A DNA stretch of 64,000 nucleotides, taken from NCBI RefSeq assembly GCF_009905375.1, contig NC_133647.1, positions 135,527,263 through 135,591,262 on the forward strand. Reading direction: 5' to 3'. This DNA is from Apium graveolens. Its lineage: Eukaryota > Streptophyta > Magnoliopsida > Apiales > Apiaceae. Below, piece after piece: positions 44,842 through 56,767 of the stretch. Position numbers and translations under genes: made by a program. Numbering within the stretch: the first letter of the stretch is position 1; each line of letters opens with the position of its first letter. Below the pieces are notes generated by a model. That model worked only from the letters and a program-made list of their open reading frames with translations. It made no database searches and was not told the origin of the DNA.

Positions 44842-47800
44842 TGTAACACCCCCAAATCCGGGGTCGGGGATCCGGGTTGTCACGAGTTCCATTTCCCTTA
44901 ATAACACCCAATCTTAATAAACAATCAACTACTCTGTACTGTGACCCCACAATAAACACACACACCACAAGTTATAGTCTTAGAGATGAATATCCAAAAA
45001 ATAACATGAGTCATTTCATTCCAAAATTATATGCCATTACACCTTAAAAGGGTTTCTGAATAGATTTACATTTCTTTGCCATTATTACAATTGATAAAGA
45101 TACATAAGTCTGGTATATCAAAAGTTGAAAGCCTAGCCTATTGGTAGTTCCTACCTCAGCTACAGCGACATCAACGCCTATAGGAAACTGCGGAACGTTT
45201 CCTATCCGCTCGCGAATTGGGAGCTTGGTCCTGTTCATCTTTTCTATCTGTTGTTGTGTGATGAAAGAAGAAAGCAAGGGTGAGCAAGAAGCCCACCAAA
45301 ATAATATGTATAATGATTAACTATATATGAGCATTCTCATAGTACTCATGAAAGTCTTGGTCAAGAAGAAATGAACCAAGCTGATATCTTAACGCGATCA
45401 AGTCGCAAAATATTCAGTATATATGTATATATATACTTTTCAAAATCTTGGAAGTCCTCTTATATGTGATCTCATATATCTAACCTTGTCTCAACGTTTT
45501 TTTTTGTGAAAATCTTTGTCATGCATAAGATAATCATTAACCAGATATAAGTTGAAAAGATGAAGTTACAAGATACTCCAATATACTTATATCTTTTCCG
45601 AATACTACTTGACCTACCACCGTTCAAGTTATAATTAGTTTTAAAAGTTCATCATATAGATGAGACTACAAGAAAAGATTTGAATAGATTCAATCATTGA
45701 ATATTATTATAAATAATGAAGTTACGAGATACTTCATTAAGTCCCGATATATATATACACCTATATATATACATTTCATACACTCCTTGAAAACCTCTGT
45801 TATGAAAATTATAAACAGAGTTGCAATATCCAATGAATTTGGAAAGGAGAAAACCTTGGCATAAACCTGATATCTTGCTGATCAGGCAAAGATTCCAATA
45901 AGTAACCTTTTTTACTAGTAGACGGACGAATTCCCCACTGGTCATCACCCTGGTCGCAATAGGACCTTATGCTGGACTGCCACTCAGCCACTTACGCATT
46001 TGATGGACTCCAACTAAGCCACTTACACTTTCATGGACGCCCACTGAGCCCATGTTGCTTATGCCGACTCAAATAGATGGACTTACTTCCTGAACATTGG
46101 GTAAGTAATCAATTCATTTACCAAAACCGCAACCTTGTTGTGAATATAAAATACACCACAGAGCCGGATCCCTCTGGTTTTGAGCGAGTATTTAAATCCC
46201 CTTTAAAAGGAAGATCTTAAATATATAAAAAATGAGTTTTGGGATCCGCTCTAACTTTTAAAAATCATTTTAAAGACTCGAAAACACTTTAAAGACTGTT
46301 TGGAGTAATGCTGATTTAATAAAGTAAATCAGTCCCAATATATTAGAAAATATCTGAATATTATTAATTAAATAATATTCCCGTAAAGAATAATCTTTAT
46401 ACAAATAATTGAAGTAGAAGTTGTAAAACTTAATCTTGAAATGAGTATTATATAACCAAAGATATACTTATACGAAAGTACTATCTTTATTTGAATAATC
46501 AAAAATAAGTTTGATTATCGACACCTTATTCTTTAATAAAATAAAGAATATATTTCAGTAAATAATCGGAGTCATAGGTCCTCAAATGGATATTTAAATA
46601 ATATTCATTAAATAATATAAACTGAGTCATAAGTCCCCGAATGAATATTCAAATAATATTGAATTAATAAAATAAACTGAGTCATAAGCCCTCGAATGAA
46701 TATTTGAAATAATATTCATTAAATAAAATAAAAGGAGTCATAAGCCCTCGAATGAATATTCAAAATAATATTTATTAAATAAAATAAAAGGAGTCATAAG
46801 CCCCCAAATGAATATTCGAAATAATATTCATTAAATAAAATAAAAGGAGTCATAAGCCCCCGAATGAATATTCGAAATAATATTCATTAAATAATATAAA
46901 GTTATCGAATAAACCTTATTCGATTAATAGTTTTGAAAACTACATCAATATATATATATATATATATATAATATACTCGGGAACATCTACTCCCGGTTTT
47001 AGAAAATGGTTCACCTTTGGGTCCCCTACACTCAGGGCATACACAACTACTGCTTATCTCTAGCATAAGTATTATGCAACTAATAAGCATTTGAACCAAC
47101 AGATATATAAATCAAGAATACGAAACATGCATGCACATATATCATATCAACATGCTCCAATATATCGCAAGAATTTGCTAATAACAATCATGCACTTATC
47201 ACAAGATAATGCATATACATATATACATCACAATAACAGTATAACGGGTAAAAAACTTGCCTGAGCGACTGGGGGTTATAAATGGCTTGGGACGAGTCTG
47301 GTAACCTATAAACAACATATAAGTTGAAATTAAACCAAAGTCACTTATAAATCTATACTTTAACCAATTTAGACTCTAACGCTCGCTTTGCGCTTAATGA
47401 TTCTCTTAAGTCGCTTGAGTACCCTCGGCTCCACCATTTTTAATAAATTAACCATTACGAGTTTTAAGGCGATTCTTTTGCGAGTACCTTACCAACTGCC
47501 TAATCCACTTTACATAAATGTTTCATACCCCAATTAGTCATTTAAGGTCCTTAACCAAGGTTTCAAAGTAAGGCGAGGGGTAATGGTTCGGTCGCGAAAC
47601 ACTGTTACTTAAAACGGTCGTTTCTCCTAAACCGTACATCGGAATCAAACGAACTACATATCAAAACGAAGCTCGTAACATGAACTATCTAATTATGCCA
47701 ATGGTCAAAACCTAACAGTGAGTTCACTTGTCCTGATTGTTAAGAACAAAACAGTCTTAAAGTAAATCGGACATTACGACGGCTATGTTTACGCGATTAC

Positions 47801-49056
47801 CAAATTTTAAACTACTCCAATCAACCACAATCAACCACAAATCAACCCATAACCACCAATACCACCAAACTTCATCCAAACCTTACTTACTCAGTCCATA
47901 ACCTCATGATTTTTCCAACTTATTCAATCTCAAAGAAGAGCTACTAATTATACTTAAGGTTCATCAACCAACTACTAAGATTTATAACCCAAAATCATTA
48001 TAATTCCATCCAAACTCTAAACATACAAGAATCATGCTCTCATGAACTATAACAAACAAAACCAAACCTAATACTCAAAGTAAAGTTAGGGTTTGGAGGG
48101 GTTATACCTTCCTTGGAGAGTGGAGAATCACTTAGGAAGCCTTAAATAACCACTAATTATCTTTACTAAGCTTGGATCTTGAAGAAAACATAAGAAAACA
48201 CAAAGTTAGTTTCTTGAAAACACTATTCACCAAGAACTTTGATGAATTGATTAGCTATGTTAAACATGGAATCTTGAGCTTAAACTTATGGCTCATCTTA
48301 GTTATGAATTATGGAAGCTAAAGAAATAAACCTCTTGAATTATGAAGGTGTGTAGCTTGATTTTTGAAATTTTCTCCTTTGCTTTTCATGGAAAAGCCGA
48401 GAGCAAAGAGTGGGGGAAGAAGAAAATGTTTTTGTTTTGGTTGCTTTTGATTTTTGTGTTTGTTTTGCTTGTTAATTAGGTTGTTACCATGGTAAATATT
48501 GTGTGGCTCACAATCATCCAACAACACACTTGCTTGGTCATGCTTATGTCACCATGTGATGTCACCCTCCCTCCTTTGTCCTCTTCTCATTGGTTTGATG
48601 ACATCATCCCCACTAATCTCTTTGATTAGCTTTTAATTATTTGGCTAATGACCGCTGATCTGTTATACGGTTCACTTAACTTTCGTTTTCGTTTATCGTT
48701 TGAGGGATCATACCCGGGATCTTATTACTTAGGTTTCCTTAACCTTTCTCAAAACATTATATTCCTTTTTATGATACCCTCTTAAAACCCTTGAATTTAA
48801 ATCCTATTTATCCTGTTACCTTATACTCACTTCTTTCTGTATCTGGTGGATTTCCGGGAAAAATCAAAGTGTTCGGAATTGGATTCTGACGATCTTTACA
48901 TACACTTATATACCATATAGAGTACTAATAAAATCTCAGAATATCAATAACAGAATCCCTACATAGTGTGGCATAAAAAGTTTTCTTATTCAGCATAATC
49001 TGCAAAATCACTATTCATAAGAGTTTCAAAAATTTCCAAAAATTGGGGTTATTACA
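44842..49056 (-). repeat. R5 5' LTR
   Basis: 4,215 bp, partner of 21819-26084. Followed on the right by the second ATCAG. Carries the same six-copy hairpin array at 46569-46900 and an expanded AT run at about 46949-46971. Confidence 0.95.
46569..46900. repeat. 57-bp tandem repeat, 6 copies, in R5 5' LTR
   Basis: Same array and copy number as 23597-23929, with private changes in units 1, 2 and 5. Equal copy number shows the array has been stable since insertion. Confidence 0.9.
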
Positions 49057-49813
49057 ATCAGATCCAAAGAAAAGCCAATTGTTATCTGATTTCATGACTG
49101 TTGGATTGAAAGCCAGAGAAGCAAGAGACAGAGCTGGACTAGGTTCTGATGAAGCTAAGATTAAAACAGGAGTTGAAGTGCTTACTAGAGATCCATTTAT
49201 ATTGACTGACAGACCTCTTAAAGATGTTACACAAAAACACCTTGATAAGGTTATCTCTGTTCAAGTGGTACTGGATGCTTATGACAAGCACAATGTCAAG
49301 GAAAATCTGATTCTATTTCTTGAAGATGGAAAGACATATCAAATGTCAGAATTAGATGTGTTAAACAAATCACTGAAAGAACTTCAATTCTTTCATTACC
49401 TTTTAGAGGTAAAGTTTGATATTACCAGGAGATGGTCAAATTTCATATTGAAGACCATCAGAGATAAAGCAAGAATTTCTGGTTCAAGAGTTACAGAATT
49501 CATTCTAAACATTGTTGAAGATGATGGAAGTGAGATTCCAATGAATAAGAATTCTCCTAAGCTTGAAGTGTTTCTGAAAGGGAAATGTCTATGCTACAAT
49601 GAAGATTCTTCTCATCCTAGGGTAATAAGACTGAATGATGGTTTAGAAAGAAACCATATCTCTTCTTTAAGGACTGTAATCTACCAAATTGGAAGTCAGA
49701 ATGAAGAGATGAAGCAAGTCAAGACTACACTCTCTCAAGTCCTGAGAATTAAAGAAGAAAAGCTGATATCAAACTTTGTCAAGAATTATTATAGATTCAG
49801 ATTGACTCAGTGA
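49057..49813 (+). pseudogene. R4 ORF-b, C-terminal part
   Basis: Resumes the frame broken by R5 and runs 250 codons without a stop to TGA at 49811-49813. Near its start is REARDRAGLGSDEAK, matching the R7 version (ARDKSGLGSSDER). Then a globular-looking region with DGKTYQMSELDVLNKSLKEL, a basic helix and a final charged helix. No transmembrane span or known motif. R7's corresponding region is only loosely similar. Function unknown. Confidence 0.7.
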
Positions 49814-49940
49814 GATTGGTTAAAGCTACAAGGACTGTAAGTTGTAGTTAGTTATCTAGTTAAACTCTTATTTGCATTTGTACTTAAATGTTTTTGACAT
49901 CATCAAATCTATTAACTTGTATTTTTTGCATAGTTTACAA
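49814..49940 (+). other. R4 3' untranslated stretch
   Basis: Short AT-rich region between ORF-b and the polypurine tract, no ORF. Confidence 0.6.
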
Positions 49941-49952
49941 GTTGGGGGAGAT
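49941..49952 (+). other. R4 polypurine tract
   Basis: GTTGGGGGAGAT directly before the 3' LTR. Confidence 0.88.
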
Positions 49953-50503
49953 TGTTAGATATATTTAAGATGTCATGCCTAATATGATTCATGTTTAGTT
50001 TTTAGATCTTAACAAATAGGACATATCAGGACTTACTGGAAGTCAGAACTTAATATCAGAACTTAAGGTCATATCAGAACTTAAGTGCGGGAAGACTTTC
50101 ATATAAGGAAGGAAGTTGATTTACAGTAGAAGATCGAGACTAAAACAAAAGAAGATATGCATGGAAAGAGTTAGAAGACTGGAAGACTTGTAGAAGATAT
50201 TTGATTGATATATTTTAGGAGACAGAATTATATTACATATCAATTAGAAGTTATCTTGTAACTGTGTACTATGTAAACACGGACTTAGGGTTTACACTAG
50301 ATGTGTTATCATTATCGAGAAGAGTATACATTTTAACCTAGCATCTCTTAGTGATATTTGTTCATCACTGAGAGAGAACAAAAGTTCTTATTGTAACAAA
50401 GTTTATTCAATATACTTGATCTTTGTTACATACTTGTGTTAAATCGATTTGATTGTATAAACGCTATATTTAACCCCCTTTTGCAGTGTTGTGTGACCTA
50501 ACA
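49953..50503 (+). repeat. R4 3' LTR
   Basis: 551 bp, TGTTAG to CTAACA, followed by the second CCTTG. It has two copies of the 18-bp unit where the 5' LTR has three, and its TATA site reads TATGTAAA. Confidence 0.93.
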
Positions 50504-52522
50504 CCTTGATAGGATTAATGAAGGACCATACAAGCCTACCAAGCTCTCTGTTGCAGTTGCTGATCAACCAGCAAAGTCCATACCAAAGGAGAAAGGTGAT
50601 TACACAGCTGAATACATCTCATCTATTTCCAAGGATGCAATGGTAAGGCATTTGCTACATAGTGCCATTGATAATGTCATGTCAAACAGGGTAACTAATT
50701 GCAAGACTGTAAAGGAGATATAGGATGCTTTGGAGACAAGATGCCAGGGAACTAATGCAATCAAAAAGAACAGGAGGACTATACTCACTCAAGAGTATGA
50801 GCACTTTGACTCAAAAGCTTATGAGTCATTAACTGATTTATATGACAGGTTTGCCAAACTCTTGAATGATCTGTCACCGGTGGACAAGGAATATGATCTT
50901 GAAGATTCAAATCTAAAATTCCTTTTAGCTCTTCCTGAAAATTGGGATTTGAAGTCTACTACCATAAGAGACAACTATGATCTTACTGAAACTACTCTTG
51001 ATGAAACTTATGGTATGCTCAAGACTCATGAACTTGAGATGGATCAAAGGAGCAAGAGGAATGGAAGAAAGTCAAGGACAGTTGCTCTTAAAGCTGGGGA
51101 GGAATCCCCTAAAGTGGTTGCCTCAAAGAGGGGCAAAGGAAAGGCTCTCATCATAAAGTCTGATTCAGAGTCATCATATTCTGATGACGATGATTCAGAA
51201 ACTGAAAGTTCACCTAAAATGGATGCTGATGCAGAGATGATGCAACTGCGTGCTCTTATGGTGAACGGTATCACAAAGATAGCCTACAGGAAATTCAGAA
51301 AGGGCAAGAAGTTTTCCAGGAAAAGTGGAAGTTTTGATAAGAAAGGGTTCAGAAAGTCTGAAGGCAAAGGAGGAAAGTCTGACAGAGGAGACAACTCAAA
51401 TGTCAAATGCTACAATTTTGGTGAAAGAGGCCACATATCTCCTGACTGCAAGAAAAGAAAAAGTGACAAAGGCAAGGCACTTGTCAAAAAGAAGAAAAGT
51501 TGGACAGACACTTCAGATTCTGAAAAAGAGGTGAACTATGCCTTGATGGCAAATGCTAAAAGCAGTCCTGAAACTACTGAATTGAAGGTACCTCAAACAA
51601 CTTATGCTTTTGATATTGATGATATTACTCAGTTGAGATTATATCTTAAACCATGTTCATTAGCTATTGAGATCAGACTTTAACATGTGAAAGACTAACA
51701 TCTGAAAATCTTGATTTTAAAAAGAGAAATGACTATTTAGAAAAGGAGTTAGTTTTTCTTCATCAAACTAATAAAGAAAGAGATGATGCTTTGTATGTTA
51801 TAGATGAAGTGTTAAAATTGAATGAATCTCTAAAAGCTACCTTAGAAAAGGAAAAAGAGATTATCAAAACTTCGACTAACTCTGGCAGAACAACTCAGAA
51901 TTTACTAAGTAGTGGAAACTGGAAAGAGGGCTTAGGTTATGGAGATGATAAAAGTGAGAAGGGAACTGTGCAAATTGAGCCAACTGTTATTAAACAGACT
52001 GCTAAGCCAAAGGTAAATCCTGTTAAGTTTGTAGCAAAAACTGTAAAGTCTGATTTTGAAAAGATGAAAGAGTCTAGGACAGAAGTCAAAGAAAAGTCCA
52101 CTTCGGACAAATTAAAACAGGATAAACCAGCTGAAGTAAACATAGGCTTAATGACAAAGAAGCAGCTTAAACATAAGTTGAAAGAGATTAGAAATGTGAA
52201 CAAGGTAAAGGAAGCTAGGAAAAATAGGAATGGAATGGAAGGTGTGAATAAAAGCAATAATTATATGCCTGTTCCTAATGCTCCTAGAAAGAAATGTTAT
52301 AACTGTGGAAACTCTAACCATCTTGCTTCTTTTTGCAGGAAAAATAAAAATATAAACTCTTTACCTCCTAAATAAGGAGTTAAGAGTCAGTCTGTTAGGT
52401 TTAAGCCACAAAATCCTTTTTTCGTTGTGGTAGTTTATGGAATTCCATTTATACTTGTAAGGAATATCATAGTTTGTACTATGATTATTATCAAATAAAA
52501 CCTTCTTTGAAGAAAGTTAGTA
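50504..52522 (+). pseudogene. gag: R3 gag, continued
   Basis: Resumes exactly at the codon interrupted by R4. Capsid region (SAIDNVMSNRV, DALETRCQGTN, FDSKAYESLTDLYDRFAKLL), acidic SDSESSYSDDDDSETESS stretch, a knuckle that has lost one Cys (CYNFGERGHISPDC), then WTDTSDSEKEVNYALMA. TAG near 50721 replaces TGG. A frameshift near 51650 and a later restart give a Lys-rich part and a second knuckle (CYNCGNSNHLASFC at about 52296-52337), ending TAA at 52373-52375 with remnants to 52522, where R7 is inserted. Protease and pol are outside the window. Confidence 0.92.
52518..52522 (+). repeat. Presumed left target-site copy of R7
   Basis: TAGTA precedes the R7 LTR; the matching copy would lie beyond the window. 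Confidence 0.5.
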
Positions 52523-53146
52523 TGTTAGGTCACACACACTGTAGAAGGGGGTTGAATACAGTATTTACTACAATCAAATCGAATATAAGAACTCAAGTAA
52601 CAGAAAACAGATTTTATTCAACACAATAAACTCTGTTACAATATGGAACTGTCCTCTCTCAGTGATGAACAAATTATCACGAGAGCTGCTAGGGTTACAA
52701 TGAATAATATTTTCGATAATGATAACACATATAGTGTAAAGCTCTACGTCTGTGTTTATATACTACACAGTTACAAGATAATCTTCTAATTGATATTGAA
52801 TATAATTCTGCTTCCTAAAATATATCAATCAGTTATCTTTTCTTCCAAGTATTCTATTCTTCATAGAATTCCTTCTTCATGCATATCTCTTCTTATGTTT
52901 ATCTTGATCTTCTTTCCTTTCAATCAGTCATCTTCCTTATCTGAAAGTCTCCTTAAGTCCTGATATTATGTCCTGATAAAATATCTCCTGATAACTTAAG
53001 TTCTGATAACTTAAGTTCAGATATCTTAAGTTCTGACTTCAGTATAAGTACTGATTTCCAGTTATGTACTGATTTGTCCTATTAAGTAAGATCTGAAAAC
53101 TAAACACAAATCATCATTAGACATGACATCACAAATATATCTAACA
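52523..53146 (-). repeat. R7 3' LTR
   Basis: 624 bp; plus strand TGTTAGGTCACACAC to ATATCTAACA. Minus-strand TATATAAA is at 52755-52762. Repeated CTTAAGTTCTGATA-type units at 52978-53040 correspond to the 18-bp unit of R3/R4. Confidence 0.93.
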
Positions 53147-53158
53147 ATCTCTCCCAAC
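53147..53158 (-). other. R7 polypurine tract
   Basis: Plus strand ATCTCTCCCAAC, equal to GTTGGGAGAGAT on the coding strand. Confidence 0.85.
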
Positions 53159-53350
53159 TTGTAAATTAGCATAATATACAAGTTTAACAGATATTTGATG
53201 ATGTCAAAAACATTAAGTACCAATGCATGAGAACTTGACTAGATAACTACAACTTACAGTCCTTATAGCTTTACCATCCTCAAGTCTTGATATAAGCTTC
53301 AGTCTGTATACACTTCAGAATTTAAGCAGTTGTAGATCTTTGACTTGGCT

Positions 53351-54032
53351 TCAATTTCTGATCTCTATGATGTCAGGAGTTGTTCTGAGATAGTTCTTCA
53401 AAAGACATCTCTCAGCATATTCAAGTTCATTGACCATCTTCCTTTTAGCATTTTTCAATTTAGCTGTATCTTCACCAGTTTGAAAAATAGAAGCCCTGAG
53501 ATAATTTATTTTAGCTTTCCTTATGTCCTGATCTAGTCTGATTAGATATGCCTTGTCAGACTCTAGATTGAATTCCACAGCCTTATAACCCAGAAAAGTA
53601 GTTATGATCTTAGCAGTGTTAGGCTTTATTTCAACAATATCACCTTTGTGATCTCTGTACTTGGAAAAGTATGGGCTGTCAGACTTTACAGAGTAAAGCT
53701 TCTTCTGTCTTTGAATATTTGATTTTAAATAATTTGCAACACCATTTGTAGATCTATTTTTCACTTGAAGTAAAAATAGTTTATGTTCCAGTTCTTTAAA
53801 ATACTTCAGTGGAATAGCATTCTTCCTGATATGGAATACCCTACCATCTGTCATTAAAATATAACATGATGTGTTCTTTCAAAACAGGATGGTAAACCAT
53901 TTGTACAGATTCAAGTTGATTCAATCTCTCAGGAGTTGCTCCTACTCCTGGTTCACTTAAGGAAGTTGGATCATTGGTAGTGTTGTGTACTCTTCTTTCA
54001 TCAGAACTACCCAATCCAGATTTATCTCTTGC
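53351..54032 (-). pseudogene. R7 ORF-b, C-terminal part
   Basis: Begins after the TAA at 54033-54035 with ARDKSGLGSSDER, suffers a frameshift near 53870, then runs 167 codons (DGRVFHIRKNAIPLKYFKEL, later PNTAKIITTFLGYKAVEF, LDQDIRKAKINYLRA) to a stop at 53351. The C-terminal helix is basic. Shares spacing and a few blocks with 49057-49813 (SVQ, DG, KEL, LLQVK), but identity is low. Function unknown. Confidence 0.65.
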
Positions 54033-54909
54033 TTACTTTCCTGTAACAACTCTTGCTTCAAAACCATTTGTTGCAGTCTTCAAAAGTTGAGTCTGTTTAG
54101 CTTTGGTGAATCCTGGTAGGAGTATCTTTGAAGGCTTAACATGAGCAATGTCAGAGGTTTCCTTTTCCTTAACTTCTGATATCAAGTCAACTTGAGCTAT
54201 GTCAGAGGTTGCTTGCTTCACTATCATATCAGAACTTACTACATCTTGACTCTGAACAACATGAGCCATGTCAGAGGTTGTTTGCGAAATATTCTTTTTC
54301 ATCAGAGTAAGACTAGCATCTTCTTCATCAGTTATTTCTTCATCCATGACTGGCATATAAACCCTTACAGGTTCATCAACTTTTTCTTTTCCCTTGGACC
54401 TTGGATCTACTTCCACTTGTAATTTAGCTTTGGTTGCCTCAGAATTTGTTCTTTCTTTTATCACAATACCGTTAAGCTTTCGAAGTTTCTTTTCAACAAC
54501 AGAAGCTTTACATTTTGTCTTGACACTTTCTGCTTTGAGTCTAGCTTCTTCTTCCTTTAGACTCTCAAATTCCATTCCTGGATTTTCTTTAAGAAATAAT
54601 TTCTTTGAAATTTCTTCATCAAGTTCCAGTTGTTCACCAAAACTTATCCTTTTACCAGTATCACCAGTATCAGAACTTATTCTTCTCCCAGTATCAGAAC
54701 TTGTTCCTTGACCTGTAATTCTAGATTTACTTGATAAAAATCCTTTGCTTTGACCATGACCTCTACCCTTACCAGAGTTTCCCTTGTCATCATTTCCATT
54801 ATCTTTTCCCTTCAGTTTCTAAATATATTTGCATTTGGACTTAATCACTTTCTCCCCCTTTTGGCATCAGCAGGTAAAAGAAGAGAGACAAGCAATTCCA
54901 CTGAGGATT
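54033..54909 (-). pseudogene. R7 ORF-b, central part
   Basis: Minus-strand frame with Gly/Lys/Arg-rich sequence (GKGRGHGQSKGF), repeated ISSDTG units, then FLKENPGMEFESLKEEEARL, closely matching R4, a Lys/Glu coiled region, and repeats of TSDxAxVxxS in the last 80 codons. Ends TAA at 54033-54035 where R4 has no stop (Gln codon CAA expected). Confidence 0.65.
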
Positions 54910-55041
54910 GGATCTATAAGTTCTGATGTCGATAATGCTGAAACTACTGGTGAAGCTGCTACTAATCTAGATGCTGATGCAGCTGCTCCATCAGGACATG
55001 CACCTCAACAAACAGTTAATAAAGCTGATTTAGTCAAGAAG
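54910..55041 (+). repeat. Inverted templated insertion, arm 1
   Basis: 132 bp that match the reverse complement of 55421-55552 with one mismatch seen. Here it replaces the stretch coding QQAQLDEIQSS-like sequence in ORF-b, breaking the ORF. Confidence 0.9.
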
Positions 55042-56209
55042 CTTGATTCTTTATAATTTCATCAATCTGAGTTTGTTGCTTCTCCTGAGTTTTCTCAATG
55101 TAGGCAATTCTGTCAAAGGCAGGCTTGAAAAATTCATTCTTTTCAAGTTTCACATTCATATCTTGCTGGATCAAGGTTTCTTGAATTTTATTCACCTTGG
55201 CATGAGTTGTTGAGTGTTGACCTTGAAGGTGCCTAGTACTCAGTGCAGTAACTCTCAGCTGTGCCTTAAAATCATCATCTATCAGCATTTCATCAGCTTT
55301 TGCCAGATGCTCAGCAAAAATCTTTTCAGAAGGAACAAAACTAACTGTGTTCCATTCCTTAGTCCACTCCTTTCCTCTAGGAGTTTTACTCCAAGGTACC
55401 GGTGCTTCCTCTCTAACAAACTTCTTGACTAAATTAGCTTTATTAACTGTTTGTTGAGGTGCATGTCCTGATGGAGCAGCTGCATCAGCATCTAGATTAG
55501 TAGCAGCTTCACCAGTAGTTTCAGCATTATCGACATCAGAACTTATAGATCCAGAAGTATCAGCATCCTCTGATAGAATAGCAGTATGTGAGGCAATCGA
55601 GGTTTCAACATCATCCTCTAAATTCTGATCTGCAGCTAAGTTCTGATCAACAACCAAATCTTGATGCCCACCTAAAATATGATTTTCATCATCCAGATTC
55701 TTAATTGCTGTAGTTGGAACACCTTCATTGAAATCAGCATCTTGAATTGGTGTTGTTGGTAGAGTGAATTGAGTTGCTGGAGCTTCCAAGTACAGAACCT
55801 CAGGCACAATCAAGTTATGAATACTAATTTCAGCACTTGTACCTGGGTCTTCAGTATGTACTTGTTTAATTATAGGTGACACAGGAGGTGTAGGCACTCT
55901 GTCTTGAGCAGTTTCTGGTTGTGTAGAAGGAAGTGATTCAATAACAATTGGTTCTGTTAGGATCAGAGATTCCTGACCCCCTTCCTTAGCTGCTTCCTCA
56001 TCTTCTGAATCTGACTCAACTGTGTCCCTGTGAGCTCTTTGTTTTTTCATTTTCTTCAAGGGTGGAGACACTGTAGGAGCTTTATCATCAGGATTTAGCT
56101 TTATAAGCCTTTTGAGAGGCCTAGAACTCCCAGTTACAGTATCTTTATGAGAAGAGACCTTATCAGCTTCTACAACAACAGGTTCTGAAATAGGAACCTG
56201 TTCCTCCAA
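55034..56209 (-). pseudogene. R7 ORF-b, N-terminal part
   Basis: About 390 open codons. No ATG at the start; a stop lies just upstream and a TATTTCAG acceptor-like site falls inside the first codons, so a spliced message is possible. Contains a basic KKMKKQRAH stretch that could be a nuclear signal, acidic Ser/Glu and Asp/Ala-rich tracts (SISSDVDNAETTGEAATNLD), then a more ordered half with WTKEWNTVSFVPSEKIFAEH and a coiled-coil tail (FDRIAYIEKTQEKQQTQ). Broken at its end by the inverted insertion. No recognised family, no transmembrane segment. Confidence 0.65.
55421..55552 (-). repeat. Inverted templated insertion, arm 2 (source)
   Basis: Source copy, in its native place within ORF-b; arm 1 is 379 bases away in opposite orientation. 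Confidence 0.9.
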
Positions 56210-56500
56210 TGTTTTCTTAAATCATATAAATTTATTATTGACCATTATTAAATCAAAACATTCATCACAGGATAAAATTTGAAATTGATGAAGTAAAGAT
56301 TAAAAAATTATAATTAAAACATGCACAGTCATAGAATTTGAGAAACAAAGATCAAATCTTGCAATTAAATAAAATTTCATTCACATATCATATGATTACA
56401 TTTGATGAAATTTATCAATTACATGCAAAAGTACAAGATAGACCTAATCTTAGAATCTTAACATCAACAGACTTAGTCCTAGTCGAAGAAGATCTAACGA
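56210..56500 (-). other. R7 spacer between ORF-a and ORF-b
   Basis: AT-rich, no ORF. Similar to 20370-20650 in R4 (both hold ATTGCAAGATTT and TGATGAATGTTTTGATT). Could be an intron or a short untranslated spacer. Confidence 0.55.
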
Positions 56501-56767
56501 CTAGCTTCTTCTACTGCTAACGAAGAGCACTGCAAGACGAATGATTCGTTCTTGCTGACGGATTGCTTCTCTCCTTCCCTCTTTGAGATGATCACAATGG
56601 AGATGATAGTCCATATAAAAGAATAAGAGGTCTGTGTGAATCTCTTGTGGAATGGAGTTTCAGATCTCTTCAGGAATGACAGTTACATGCCACTCTTGTC
56701 TCCAATCATCACAACAAGACTCGATATTAAAAGTATCATAGTTCAGGAGCAAGTTGAAATGAACCAT
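56501..56767 (-). pseudogene. R7 ORF-a, short conserved 3' ORF
   Basis: ATG at 56767, 88 codons to TAG at 56501-56503, with one internal TGA at 56660-56662. N-terminal half NYDTFNIESCCDDW, C-terminal half MDYHLHCDHLKEGRREAI then QQERIIRLAVL. The second half matches R4's second half closely, in frame, although the two elements are separate insertions. Preceded by a pyrimidine-rich leader like R4's. No family recognised. Confidence 0.6.

Noticed and set aside
54829..55056. Plus-strand 75-codon ORF
   Set aside because: It is the inverted copy of part of ORF-b, not an independent gene.
55034..56209. ORF-b as a host gene lying between transposons
   Set aside because: It lies inside R7 between pol and the polypurine tract, in element orientation, and R4 carries a homologue at the same place.
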